Positions 34,937 to 50,537 of a stretch of 64,000 nucleotides of DNA are shown here, one piece after another. The stretch lies in contig JAWRVZ010000278.1 in assembly GCA_037043235.1 (NCBI GenBank), positions 520,001 to 584,000 on the forward strand, written 5' to 3'. The position numbers and the translations under genes are program-made. Each line of letters begins with the position of its first letter. Position 1 is the first letter of the stretch. The DNA is from Rhodeus uyekii (lineage: Eukaryota; Chordata; Actinopteri; Cypriniformes; Acheilognathidae). The notes under the pieces were generated by a model, which was not told the DNA's origin, ran no database searches, and was given only the letters and a program-made list of their open reading frames with translations.

Positions 34937-37841
34937 TATACTGGTGTAAAAAGGATACATATAAAGTCAAAAGCCTCGGTGTGTTTGAAGCTTTTAAAGT
35001 CGCTGAAAGAAACTTCTCCAGCCTTTCTTTCAACTCTGGTATCCAGTAGTCCTGCGATCAAGATAACAAATTAAAAATGACAACACTTTAAAACCTCTTC
35101 TGCAATCTCCATGGATAAAGTGCTCAGTGTAACTGATGTTTTCCATTCAGAAACATATGAATCTTGCATTAATGTATAAATATATGAAGCTGCTGGTGAT
35201 TGTTAGTGGCTGCGCGCTGTACCTGGAACAGCTCTTGGAAGGACGGATGCACCGTGGGATTGGGCACAAACGGCAGGGCGTAGAACGGCAGGAACTCAGT
35301 GGTCTGGCTCAGCGCTGCCCCTCTGGTCTCCAGGTAGTGTTTGAAATGTGTGATCCTGTTCTCAAACTCTGCTTTATCCTGCATTACACCATTATATTTT
35401 TACATTAAAAAAAGTTACTTGCATCTTGACTGAAAGACAATACAATATCATTTAAATATTGATTCAAGTCATGCATTTGACTGAATGAGAGATTTGCTTG
35501 AATATTTTATTTTATGAGGACATCTATTGGTCAAACAGAGTACAGACAACATTTATTTACACATCTATCCAGTCATTTCATTTAAAAAAGGGATTTGCAT
35601 TACAATTACAACGATAAAGTGCACTTACGTGACTTCCTACAGGTGATTTCAGTGGGAATATTGTAAAATGAATTTGCAAGTAGAATTCCAGTTTCTGTGC
35701 CACTGGATCAAAATCCCGAATCTCTGGAGGAATATGCTTAGCCCACAGCTCAGAAAACACCTTATAGTCCCCATCATTAAATGAGCTGAGGAAATCATCC
35801 TACAGGAACAAGAAGAATGAAGTTATCAAATAATGATTTTTTTAATTGATTTTATTTTTTATGATTGTTATTTATTTGGAATTTGTTTTGTTTATGTATT
35901 AAATAAAAATGAACTTTTCAGTTGATTTAAATTTTTATAAATAAGTTTTTAATCTTTTAAAAGTTTGGTAATGACCAGAAATAAAGCTCTTCTCTGATCA
36001 TTGCGTAAACATTTAAAAATGAATTATACTTCTGATATTTAAGCTTTTATCCCTTTAGAGAAAGAAATGCTCTGTAAAACGCTTGACAAGTAATGACTAA
36101 TGACAGTAAGTGTTGGGAATACTAATTTTGTGTTAAATTTTGTTTTTAAATAGAAATTAAAAGTATCCGATAATATCATTTGTTGCCTTGAGAAAAACTC
36201 TAGTCAGAAAGTTTGAACAGCTTGAACTTTGAAGGTTATAAACTTAAAATAATTTTAAGTTTTATTTTAGACAGATTAAAGATAAAGAAATAGACAGACA
36301 GAGAAAAAGACAAGAGAAAAGTGTTTGCCCCTTACTGATTTCTTTTTTTTTTGCACATTTGTCTCATTTAAATGTTTCAGATCCTAATTTAAATATTAAA
36401 GAAAAATGCATTTTGTGTTTTTAAATGAAGGCTGTTATTAAGGGGAAACAAAATCCAAACCAAAATCCCTGTGTGAAAAAGTGTTTGCTGTGGAATAACA
36501 TAACTGTGGTTTATCACACCTGAGTTCAATTTCTCTAGACACACCCAGGCATGATTAAAGTCACATCTGTCCTCAATCAAGAAATCACTTAAATAGGACC
36601 TGCCTGACAAAGTGAAGTAGACCAAAAGATCTTTAAAAGCTAGACATCATACTGAGATCCAAAGAAATTCAGAATCAAATGAGAAAAAGTAACAGATCAA
36701 TCAATCTGGTAGTGGTGGGCAGAGCGAGGCTTCATGAAGCAATGAAACAGTTGAAGCAAATGTGTTGTATTGTGTCGAGGCTTCGACACCCGTCGAAGTG
36801 AGAGCCATTATCAACAAATGGTGAAAACATGGAACAGCGTTGAACCTTCCCAGCAGTGGCCGGCTGACTAAAATGACCACTTTTGGGAAAATACTCAGTG
36901 GATTGATGAGATATAAGTTGAACTTTTTGGAAGGTGTGTATGTCCCATTACATCTGTCATAAAAGTAACAATGCATTTCTGAAAAATAACATACCAACAG
37001 TAAAATATGGTGGTGGTAGTGTGATGGTCTGGGGCAGGTTTTCTGTTTCGTGACCTGGAAGACTTGTTGTGATTAAATGGAACCATGAATTCTACCAAAA
37101 AAAACCTGAAGGTGAATGTCCGTCCGGTTCTGCAGCAGAACAATGATCCAAAAGACACCAGTCCATCTCTGAATGGCTGAAGAAAAAATAAATGAGGACT
37201 TTGGAGTGGCCTAGTGAAAGTCCTGACCTGAATCCTACTGAGATGTTGTGGCATGACCTTAAAAAGGCAGTTCCTGCTCAAAAACCCTCCATTGTTCCTG
37301 AATTACAACAATTCTGCAAAGACGATTGGGCCAGAATCCCTCCACAGCTGTAAAAGACTTGCAAGTTATCGCAAACGCTTGATTGCAGTTGTTGCTGATA
37401 AGGGACAAACCAGTTATTAGGTTTACGGGCAAACACTTTCACACAGTGCCATGTAGGTTTGGATTTTATTTTCTCTTAATAATAACAACAACCTCTAAAA
37501 TAAGAAATCAGGAAGGAGCAAACACTTTTCCACACCTAAATAGATAGATGGATAGATTAATAGATAGATAGTCACGTGGATGACGGTGGTTTTTGAATCT
37601 TGTCGTGACGCTCCGGCACTTTTGATGGCAGGTTTTCCTTTGCGTTTGATTTCCTTCTCAAACACTCTCGCGGTCTCTTCAAACTCCCCGAACCTCAGAT
37701 ACTGTCAATCAGTCCATCATGTGTTATTATACGCGCATATTTGTAAAATATGACTAAATTAAACACACAGATCAAGAGAAGTGAGCGCACCTCGCCGATG
37801 AAAGACAGCAGGTCACTCTCACTGGCCAGATTCTCACCCAT
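6702..37841 (-). CDS. armc9: ARMC9, LisH and armadillo-like ciliary protein (23 coding exons found)
   Basis: ARMC9 is a basal-body and ciliary-tip protein of the Joubert-syndrome module with TOGARAM1 (family knowledge). Exons on the minus strand: 37791-37841, 37576-37701, 35629-35799, 35223-35378, 34959-35051, 33467-33491, 31010-31167, 30818-30916, 27674-27708, 26665-26776, 26259-26351, 24869-24959, 24403-24526, 22536-22675, 22282-22358, 21465-21539, 19926-20016, 19309-19376, 19054-19152, 12629-12738, 10621-10757, 8500-8530, 6702-6883. All junction phases agree and give at least 781 codons. The start is MGENLASESDLLSF. A LisH motif lies near residues 7-39 (YLRFGEFEETARVFEKE). Other matches are LSQTTEFLPFYALPFVPNP, NLIGVTAELVDSLEATV, DVPLLPSLDYEKLKKDL, ELLGHENHE, an Asp-rich run and MEADLDKEE. 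The Ser/Arg-rich tail is divergent. The last exon ends at a GTAAGT donor, so a short terminal exon is missing from this model; reading through instead gives a stop near 6574. The 31-nt exon 8500-8530 is the weakest call. Confidence 0.95.
7890..8030 (+). mobile_element. tRNA-derived SINE
   Basis: Contains a Pol III B box (GGTTCGATTC) preceded by a tRNA-like AGTAGAGTGTGATGCTTGCAA, then AAGCAAGAACTGATTAGAATG and a tail related to the conserved GTCGCTTTGGATAAAAGC core seen in other copies. It lies in an armc9 intron. Other copies or 3' fragments are at about 19682-19835, 24122-24215, 32486-32545, 51518-51618 and 53240-53395. Confidence 0.75.
8920..9600. mobile_element. Complete pogo-like MITE, 681 bp
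   Basis: Bounded by inverted repeats TACAGTAATACTTTGAGATA... and ...TATCTCAAGGTAATACTGTA with TA at both outer ends. The interior has no transposase frame but several scattered CTCGTATCT motifs. It sits in an intron of armc9 between exons 21 and 22. Confidence 0.8.
11036..11200. repeat. Fragment of TACACTACC-type dispersed repeat
   Basis: Contains CTCTGCTCACCAAAGCTGAA and TTGTGAAATATTACAATTTA, pieces of a very abundant teleost dispersed repeat, read in the opposite orientation to the copy at 12964-13381. It is intronic in armc9. Related fragments occur at about 28440-28620, 34148-34320 and 21105-21150. Confidence 0.55.
12964..13381 (+). repeat. Dispersed repeat with three tandem copies of the 112-bp unit (left part, split by DIRS)
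   Basis: Starts with the dispersed-repeat segment GTGACACTGAAGACTGGAGG...ATGATGCTGAAAATTTCTGC. It then has about three copies of the unit GAATAAATGACACTTTACTA...CTAATAAATTCAACTTTAATCAC, which forms the large satellite in polr2h intron 3. The repeat is interrupted at 13381/13382 by the DIRS element and resumes at about 18406. Confidence 0.8.
13382..13570 (+). repeat. Left inverted terminal repeat of DIRS element
   Basis: Contains CTGCGTTGAACGCATATGGG, TCTCTTGAAGCGCAATTGAA and GTGACGTCATGAGCCAGGAG, each found in reverse complement at 18205-18365. The outermost 18 bases form a self-complementary hairpin. Compared with the right copy there are several substitutions and small gaps, so the two ends are no longer identical. 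Confidence 0.88.
13635..15034 (+). pseudogene. DIRS gag-like ORF1, one frameshift
   Basis: The frame opens at ATG 13635 (MADTQTFRRCV) and runs to about codon 139. A single missing base near 14049-14051 then moves the reading to another frame, which continues without a stop to TGA ending at 15034 with a basic, Ser/Gln-rich tail (AKKAKSKRP). An early Cys-rich patch (CVTTCPR, ECAECLQ) and a helical middle with LWLNLTTL fit the capsid-like first ORF of fish DIRS elements. Known role: packaging of the element RNA. It is broken here. Confidence 0.75.
15465..16740 (+). pseudogene. DIRS reverse transcriptase and RNase H, with stop and frameshifts
   Basis: RT motifs in order: FIVPKKDGGLHPILDLR, IDLKDAYFHVSI, LPFGLALSPRTFTK, then YIDDW (catalytic YxDD at 15896-15907) and FLGVVWD. 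An in-frame TGA at 15873-15875 cuts the frame just before YIDDW; a C-to-T change in a CGA codon would explain it. A frameshift between about 16000 and 16040 and another near 16500 break the thumb/RNase H segment. RNase H motifs STDASLSGWGA and QSDNMAVVSYINHQGG remain readable. Reverse transcription is the known role; this copy cannot make the full enzyme. Confidence 0.85.
16741..17075 (+). pseudogene. DIRS methyltransferase-like region
   Basis: The reading frame continues from RNase H with QVDLFASHGATHCPLWYS, AFPPVALLPGVLEKVL and LVAPRWPGRVWFSDL. This block matches the position and motifs of the adenine-methyltransferase-like domain described between RNase H and recombinase in DIRS1-group elements. 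The function in the family is uncertain, and the segment itself is open here. Confidence 0.55.
17076..18014 (+). pseudogene. DIRS tyrosine recombinase, multiple frameshifts
   Basis: The N-terminal SAM-like part is intact (WSIFTSWCNDKHLDPVTCHV, FLQEKFTAGLSPSMLKVYVA). The first catalytic Arg lies in SSFKRVGDLQALSV (about 17475-17515). A frameshift follows near 17505. The HxxR motif (HSTRSMATSKAF, from 17855) is in a second frame, and the segment with the catalytic Tyr (HTFIRFYQLD, about 17950) is in a third. Tyrosine recombinases insert the circular DNA intermediate in this class. This copy is inactive. Confidence 0.8.
18067..18165 (+). repeat. DIRS internal complementary region
   Basis: Bases 18067-18114 are the reverse complement of the element's left extremity (including GTTCCCTG...CATATGGGAACG). 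Bases 18115-18165 are the reverse complement of its right extremity (GTTACTTACGTAACCCTAG...GAGACACTG). The junction AAC|GTCT marks where the two ends meet in the circular intermediate. This is the hallmark of DIRS replication. Confidence 0.9.
18205..18405 (+). repeat. Right inverted terminal repeat of DIRS element
   Basis: Reverse complement of the left terminal repeat with several mismatches. It ends in GGTTACGTAAGTAACCTGAGAC immediately before the GTT (18406-18408) shared with the left end. GTTACGTAAGTAAC at the tip is itself nearly palindromic. Confidence 0.88.
18406..18512 (+). repeat. Right part of the dispersed repeat split by DIRS
   Basis: Resumes with TTTTCACTGTGTTATGATTG and AATAAATGCAGCTTTGATGA, then GCAGAAGAGACTTCTATCAA and a terminus like CAAAACTTTTGACAGGTAGGG. 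This continues the sequence interrupted at 13381. It matches the known 3' order of this repeat family. Confidence 0.75.
19682..19835 (+). mobile_element. tRNA-derived SINE
   Basis: Has TCAAACAGTAGAATGTGGTG...GGTCATGGGTTTGATTCCC (degenerate B box), then GCAAGAACTGATTAGAATG and the conserved AAGTCGCTTTGGAGAAAAGC tail. It lies in armc9 intron 17, between exons 17 and 18. Confidence 0.75.
20240..20524. mobile_element. Short pogo-like MITE, 285 bp
   Basis: Bounded by TACAGTAAAACCTCGGTTTA and inverted TAAACTGAGGTATTACTGTA, with TA outer ends. The TIR is related to but distinct from the copies at 8920-9600 and 25320-25990. Non-coding; in armc9 intron 16. Confidence 0.8.
20808..21008. repeat. Microsatellite (CA)n with (CACG) variants
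   Basis: About 200 bp of CA dinucleotides with regularly spaced CG interruptions (CACACG, CACGCA). It lies in armc9 intron 16. All reading frames across it are repeat translations. Alternating purine-pyrimidine sequence of this kind can adopt Z-DNA. Confidence 0.95.
22830..23408. mobile_element. MITE with TACCGTATTTTCC termini, 579 bp
   Basis: Starts TACCGTATTTTCCCCCATAT and ends TATGCTGGAAAATACGGTA in inverted orientation, with several internal GGGTTATA/GGGTGCGGATTAT direct and inverted copies. No transposase frame. It lies in armc9 intron 13. Confidence 0.75.
24122..24215 (+). mobile_element. SINE 3' fragment
   Basis: Retains AAGAACTGATTAGAATGTCA and AAGTCGCTTTGGATAAAAG plus the CAAATGCAGAAATGTAA tail, without the tRNA-like head. 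Intronic in armc9, intron 13. Confidence 0.6.
25320..25990 (+). mobile_element. Pogo/Tigger-type transposon remnant, 671 bp
   Basis: TIRs TACAGTAGAACCCCGACTTA and inverted TAAGTCGGGGTTCTACTGTA with TA ends. From about 25735 it encodes the beginning of a CENP-B/Tigger-type helix-turn-helix (MKVKEKKRMLSMETKREIIE...), which then ends at a stop after a short unrelated tail. So this is an internally deleted derivative of an autonomous pogo element. It is intronic in armc9. Confidence 0.8.
27018..27439 (-). mobile_element. MITE-like unit with 44-bp inverted ends and a 73-codon frame
   Basis: The 44-bp segment CAAATCCTGATTGAGGGAGT... at 27018-27061 recurs inverted at 27396-27439 with one mismatch or so. 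Between them, on the minus strand (27100-27321), is an open frame beginning MKNHFSSESIKSTESVWD and ending KMIVHAPPAK. I do not recognise the protein, and no domain is evident. Located in armc9 intron 9. Confidence 0.6.
30917..31009 (-). other. armc9: 93-bp GC-AG intron 7 of armc9
   Basis: Exon 7 ends ...RGKM and exon 8 begins ISPEYLQ, which is contiguous in the ARMC9 family. The donor between them is GCAAGC instead of GT. The acceptor is TTTTGCAG. Read-through would hit a stop (TAG) within 16 codons, and the nearest GT donor (CAA|GTCCAC) would add five extra residues, so GC-AG splicing is the best model. Confidence 0.75.
31360..31730. mobile_element. Fold-back Tc1-like fragment
   Basis: Begins near GCACTGTGCAAAAGTCTTAG, a Tc1-family-type terminus. 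Arms 31516-31585 and 31642-31710 are inverted copies (GATCTCACCATCATCGAGTC...), separated by about 56 bp. The right arm read on the minus strand encodes SDLTIIESVWDY, resembling the DLNPIENVWD motif near the third catalytic acid of Tc1 transposase. Intronic in armc9. Confidence 0.6.
31822..32406. mobile_element. Pogo-like MITE, about 585 bp
   Basis: TIR TACAGTAATACCTTGAGATA at the left and inverted CATATCTCAAAGTATTACTG at the right. It shares internal AAGCCTTCTAGCATTTTTGC with the 8920-9600 copy in the other orientation. The right end has lost the terminal bases. It lies in armc9 intron 6. Confidence 0.75.
32595..32904 (-). mobile_element. Solo LTR with 5-bp target-site duplication
   Basis: The 310-bp segment begins TGTGACGGGTGAAGG and ends GACACGTAACA (TG...CA). 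It is flanked on both sides by the identical pentanucleotide ATTAT (32590-32594 and 32905-32909). A TTTAAT on the plus strand near the left end would be an ATTAAA polyadenylation signal if the LTR is read on the minus strand. There is no internal region: typical of LTR-LTR recombination. In armc9 intron 6. Confidence 0.7.
33467..33491 (-). CDS. armc9: 25-nt microexon 6 of armc9
   Basis: Flanked by the U12-type acceptor CCAG and a strong GTGAGT donor. It encodes NDGGKGNK plus one base of the next codon, which with the next exon's AA gives Glu (EVIQQMQ). The placement restores a continuous frame between exons 5 and 7 and matches the short charged linker at this position in the ARMC9 family. Confidence 0.8.
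34148..34320 (+). repeat. TACACTACC-type dispersed repeat, left end
   Basis: Starts TATACACTACCATTCAAAGT, then CTCTCTCCTGCTCACCAAAG and a degenerate interior ending near TTTGAAATAAAAAAAATATT. This terminus defines the family whose internal segment forms the 112-bp satellite. Inside armc9 intron 5. Confidence 0.6.
34895..34932. repeat. (TA)n microsatellite
   Basis: About 19 TA dinucleotides ending only about 27 bp from armc9 exon 5 on its intronic side, just beyond the U12-type donor. Confidence 0.9.
36317..37533 (+). mobile_element. Tc1-like transposon relic
   Basis: Inverted ends AAAAGTGTTTGCCCCTTACTG and (right) GAAGGAGCAAACACTTTTCC. The decayed plus-strand transposase still shows VKYGGGSVMVWG (about 37000-37040), NDPKDTSPSLNG, and a C-terminal stretch AKTIGPESLHSCKRLASYRK. 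The N-terminal paired-like region is largely deleted and the frame is broken by stops and shifts. It lies in armc9 intron 2, ending about 43 bp from exon 2. Confidence 0.8.
37535..37572. repeat. (TAGA)n microsatellite
   Basis: Short TAGATAGATGGATAGA-type tract between the Tc1 relic and armc9 exon 2, touching the exon 2 donor (CAC|GTGACT). Confidence 0.75.
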
Positions 37842-47025
<9,184 letters not shown>

Positions 47026-47719
47026 AGGGTTTCCTGAAGCTTCACACTTTTGAGGACTGAGAAAACCGTTCTTTTAAACTTGGCTTTCGTTTGATGAAAA
47101 CTGATCATATCCGGGAACTCTGGCCTGTGGTGAATTATGTAGAAAACATTTTGATTACATGTTCAGAACATTTGATGAAGCATCTTCTCATTGCGCTGGC
47201 CGACGGTTTGAACCCGATTCCTGCTGAATGTCATCAGATGCATGTAACATTTTGTACCTTTGTTTTCTTAAAAATCAATTTTCAGTAAATGAGAAATTGT
47301 TTCTTTACTCAAAAAAAAAAAAGAAACGGCATCCTGGGTTTTGGGAATTTATGTGACTGCTAAAAGGACATCCCAACAAATGCAGAGGAATGAGACAAAT
47401 GAGATATGCAGTTTAATTTAAAGGCAATAAACGTGTCCGAGAGTGAGTGTGAGCGGCTCATAGTGGAAGTCATAAGACTTTTGCTCAGACGAGGGATTGA
47501 ATATTTAACTGTTGGTGGTCTTTATACGGGCAAAAGACAGAATTTCACACAAGTTCAAAATAGTTTTGAAAGGAGATTCTTGATAACATGCCAAAATACA
47601 CTTTAAAACCCTTGTTATTTTCTAGCTATGAGCAGATTTAACAAACTATATCACAATATTCAATGTCCACATCTCAAATATTTATATATGTATATACATT
47701 GGTGCGAAAACATGTTTGA

Positions 47720-48497
47720 CCCATTCCTGTTTTTTTTTTTTTTTTTTTTTGCATGTCACACTTGGATGTTTCAGATTCAATTTAAATACTCAAAGATAAC
47801 AAGTAAACACAAATGCAGTTTTATAAATGAAGGTTGTTATTATTAAGGGAAAACAAAATCCTAACCTACATGGCTCTGTGTGAAAAAGTGTTTGCTCCCT
47901 GTTAAATGATCACATAACTGTGGTTTATCACACTTGAGTTCAGTCTCTCTAGACACACCCAGGCCGGATTACAGTCACACCTGTTCTCAATCAAGAAATC
48001 ACTTAAATAGGACCTGCCTAACAAAGTGAAGTAGACCAAAATATTTTCAAAAGCTAAACATGCTGAGAGCCAAATAAATTCAGAATCAAATGAGAAAGAA
48101 AATAACTGAGATGCATCAATCTGGAAAAGGTTATAAAGCTATTTCTAAAGCTCTGGGACTCCAGTGAACCACAGTGAGAGCCATTATCCACAAATGGAGA
48201 AAACATGGAACAGTGGTGAACCTTCGCAGGAGTGGCTGGCTGACCTAAATTACCCCAAGAATCATCGAAGAGGTCACAAAAGGCCCCACAACAACATCCA
48301 AAGAACTGCAGGCCTCAGTTAAGGTCAGTGTTCATGACTCCACCATAAGAAAGAGTCTGGGCAAAGATGGCCTGCATTGCAGAAAACCAAGACAAAAACC
48401 ACTGCTGAGCAAAAACAAAACATTAATCTAGCTTTTGCCAGAAAACATCTTGAGGATCCCCAAGACTTTTAGGAAAATACTCTTTTGGAAAATGTGT
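47720..48497 (+). mobile_element. Tc1-like transposon relic, N-terminal half
   Basis: Same family as 36317-37533: poly-T after a TTTGACCCATTCCTG terminus, then TGTGAAAAAGTGTTTGCTCC and ACTTAAATAGGACCTGCCTA. The transposase start is readable as GKGYKAISKALGLQ, then IIHKWRKHGTVVNL (paired-like helix-turn-helix) and HDSTIRKSLGKDGLHCRK. Several stops interrupt it. It is cut off at about 48497, where a different element begins. Confidence 0.75.
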
Positions 48498-49130
48498 GTC
48501 CCATTATGTGAGCAAACTTGCCTGACCTTAACCCCACAGAAAATCTATTGGGTATTGTGAAGAGGAAGATGCGATATGCCAGACCCAACAATGCAGAAGG
48601 GCTGAAGGCCACTATCAGAGCAATAACACTCTTTAATGGGCTCTTCTTCCAACACCTGAGCAGTGCCACGGACTGATCGACGCCACGTGCGCATTGTTGC
48701 TGTCATTCAGGCAAAAGGAGCCCCAACTAAGTACATGAGTGCTGTACATGCTCATACTTTTCATTTTCATACTTTTCAGTTGGCCAAGATTTCTCTTAAG
48801 TAATACATTTTTCTGAGATACTGAATTTGGGATTTTCCTTAGTTGTCAAGTCACCTTTATATAGTGCTTTTTACAATGCAGATTGTTTCAAAGCAGCTTT
48901 ACAGTGGTCACAGGAAAACAAAGTTTGTTTGGCTGAACAGCAGCCTTAAAAGAGCAGGCGAATCAATACAATTGATGAATATTAAGTGTTAAGTTTCCCT
49001 AGTTGTCAGTTGTAATAATCAAAATTAAAAGAAATAAACATTTGAAATATATCAGTCTGTGTGTAATGAATAAATATAATATACAAGTTTCACTTGGTGA
49101 ATGGAATTAGTGAAATAAACTTTTTGTTAA
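48498..49130 (+). mobile_element. C-terminal half of a second Tc1/mariner-type element
   Basis: From about 48520 the plus strand reads PDLNPTENLLGIVKRKMR, the D/E-box region of a Tc1/mariner transposase. This is followed by a broken end with QAKGAPTKY-like sequence in another frame, then a non-coding tail (TTGGGATTTTCCTTAGTTGTC ... TTTGAAATATATCAGTCTGT) known from dispersed fish elements. A SINE-like insert at 48848-48993 splits the tail. Confidence 0.6.
48848..48993 (+). mobile_element. Short SINE-like insertion with target-site duplication
   Basis: 146 bp starting AAGTCACCTTTATATAGTGC and TTTTTACAATGCAGATTGTT, a widespread teleost dispersed sequence. It is flanked by TTTCCTTAGTTGTC (48834-48847) and TTTCCCTAGTTGTC (48994-49007), a 14-bp duplication with one mismatch, so it inserted into the older DNA transposon. 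Confidence 0.65.
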
Positions 49131-49680
49131 TATTAAATAAACTAAATTTATTCTCACTTTTTATTGCATAATTTTACATAATTACAATACAAAATCAGGG
49201 AACAAAATATAAATTGTATCTTTCGTATTAAACAATCGTAACTACAGAATAGGGAACAAAGAAATACAAATAATAAAAAATATAAATAGGTTTGCATACA
49301 TTACAGAGAAAAAGGAAAGTACAATCAAATGGATAAATCATATTTTAAATACTTTGCCATAGTGCATTAAAAGCTTTTTTTTTTTTTTTTTTACTGTTAA
49401 TTAGTTCAAGGGATGAAATGACAGAATTAAGTTCAACAAGAAACATAGGAAAGTGGAATTAAATCACTTTTGTTTGTGAATGAAGAATCTTGCATACAAA
49501 ATAAGGAAATTAACAATGTATTCTAGGGACAGCAAATACCAGGAAAAATGTGGCTTAGCTTCAGCCGGAAGTGACGGCAGGTTGACGTTGCCAAGGTGCA
49601 TCGTTTTCTGCGGTGACTAAAAATCACTGCTTTCAAATAATGCAGAACTGAACCGATTCTCTATGAACGGCTTAACTGAC
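49130..49680. other. AT-rich intergenic DNA between polr2h and the mfsd8-like gene
   Basis: Contains a poly-T run near 49375-49392 and no recognisable exon or repeat boundary. Confidence 0.4.
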
Positions 49681-49684
49681 TTGA

Positions 49685-50145
49685 TGTCAACGGCTGTACT
49701 GAACCAACCGCTGTGAACGGCTAAACAGAGCACTTTAAAATGAACTGACACCGTCGGTGCAGAAAGTATGCGCGTCTAGTGTGTATTATGTAGTCACTCC
49801 GTTTAAATAATGCAGAACTGAACCGATTTCCTGTGGACTGATAAACGAGCTATTTAAACTGAACCGACTCGCAGTGGCTTGCTAAACCGAGCTCTGTAAA
49901 CTGTCCCGACTCGCAGTGGCTTGCTAAACCGAGCTCTTTAAACTGAACCGACTCGCTGTGAGCGGCTATACTGAGCTCTTTAAACTATCCCGACTCGCTG
50001 TGAACGGCTAACCGAGCTCTTTAAACTGACCCGACTTGCTGTGAACGGCTGAACCGAGCTCTTTAAACTGAACCGACTCGCTGTGAGCGGCTAAATCGAG
50101 CTCTTTAAACTGACCCGACTCTCTGTGAACGGCTGAACCGACACC
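49685..50145. repeat. 42-bp minisatellite upstream of the mfsd8-like gene
   Basis: About 8-10 imperfect units of GAACCGACTCGCTGTGAACG...CTAAACCGAGCTCTTTAAACT, regular from about 49830 and degenerate before that. The antisense reading frame repeats a 14-residue motif, which only reflects the 42-bp period. It ends about 160 bp before the mfsd8-like ATG and so lies in the promoter or first exon. Confidence 0.85.
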
Positions 50146-50256
50146 GCCAGTGCTGATTGTACGCATGTCTAGTATGCAGTATGCAAAGTGCACTACAGGC
50201 TCTCTACGGTAATTAGTCGCACTGTCCTGGTCATTACGTTCAGCGGACAGGATAAA

Positions 50257-50286
50257 ATGGGTCAAAGTCGCCGCGAAGAGTTATAA
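50257..50286 (+). promoter_or_regulatory. Nine-codon upstream ORF
   Basis: ATG at 50257 with AAA before and G after it, ending TAA at 50284-50286, 19 nt before the main ATG of the mfsd8-like gene. If the transcript starts upstream, it could reduce initiation at the main start. No mapping of the transcript start is possible from sequence. Confidence 0.45.
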
Positions 50287-50305
50287 CCCGTGTAAAGAGG
50301 TTAAA

Positions 50306-50501
50306 ATGGAGCACAGACGCAAGCGGAGGCTGACGTTCGTCACTATCGGGCTGATCTTCTTACTGAGCGGCATCGAGTACGGTGAGTGTGCGACAGCTGT
50401 CAATCATTTCACACTATACTCAGATACAGTTCAGCCTCGCGTTACTGTAGTGCACATTAACATAGACATGAGCCATTAAAGACAAACACTGATTTGTATA
50501 A

Positions 50502-50537
<36 letters not shown>

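Larger units (their letters stand above)
33492..34958 (-). other. armc9: U12-type (minor spliceosome) intron 5 of armc9
   Basis: On the minus strand the 5' splice site after exon 5 reads GTATCCTTTTT, the U12 donor consensus. Just before exon 6 stands TCCTTAAC, matching the U12 branch-point consensus, with its branch adenosine about 15 nt upstream of the CAG acceptor. There is no long polypyrimidine tract. The intron joins codon TAT to AAC in phase 0, giving LLTLY-NDGGKGNK, which aligns with the ARMC9 family. It also contains a copy of the TACACTACC-type dispersed repeat and a (TA)n tract. Confidence 0.8.

Noticed and set aside
50008..50265. Antisense frame with a 14-residue repeat (SGQFKELGSAVH-like)
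   Set aside because: The period equals the 42-bp minisatellite, and there is no flanking gene structure.
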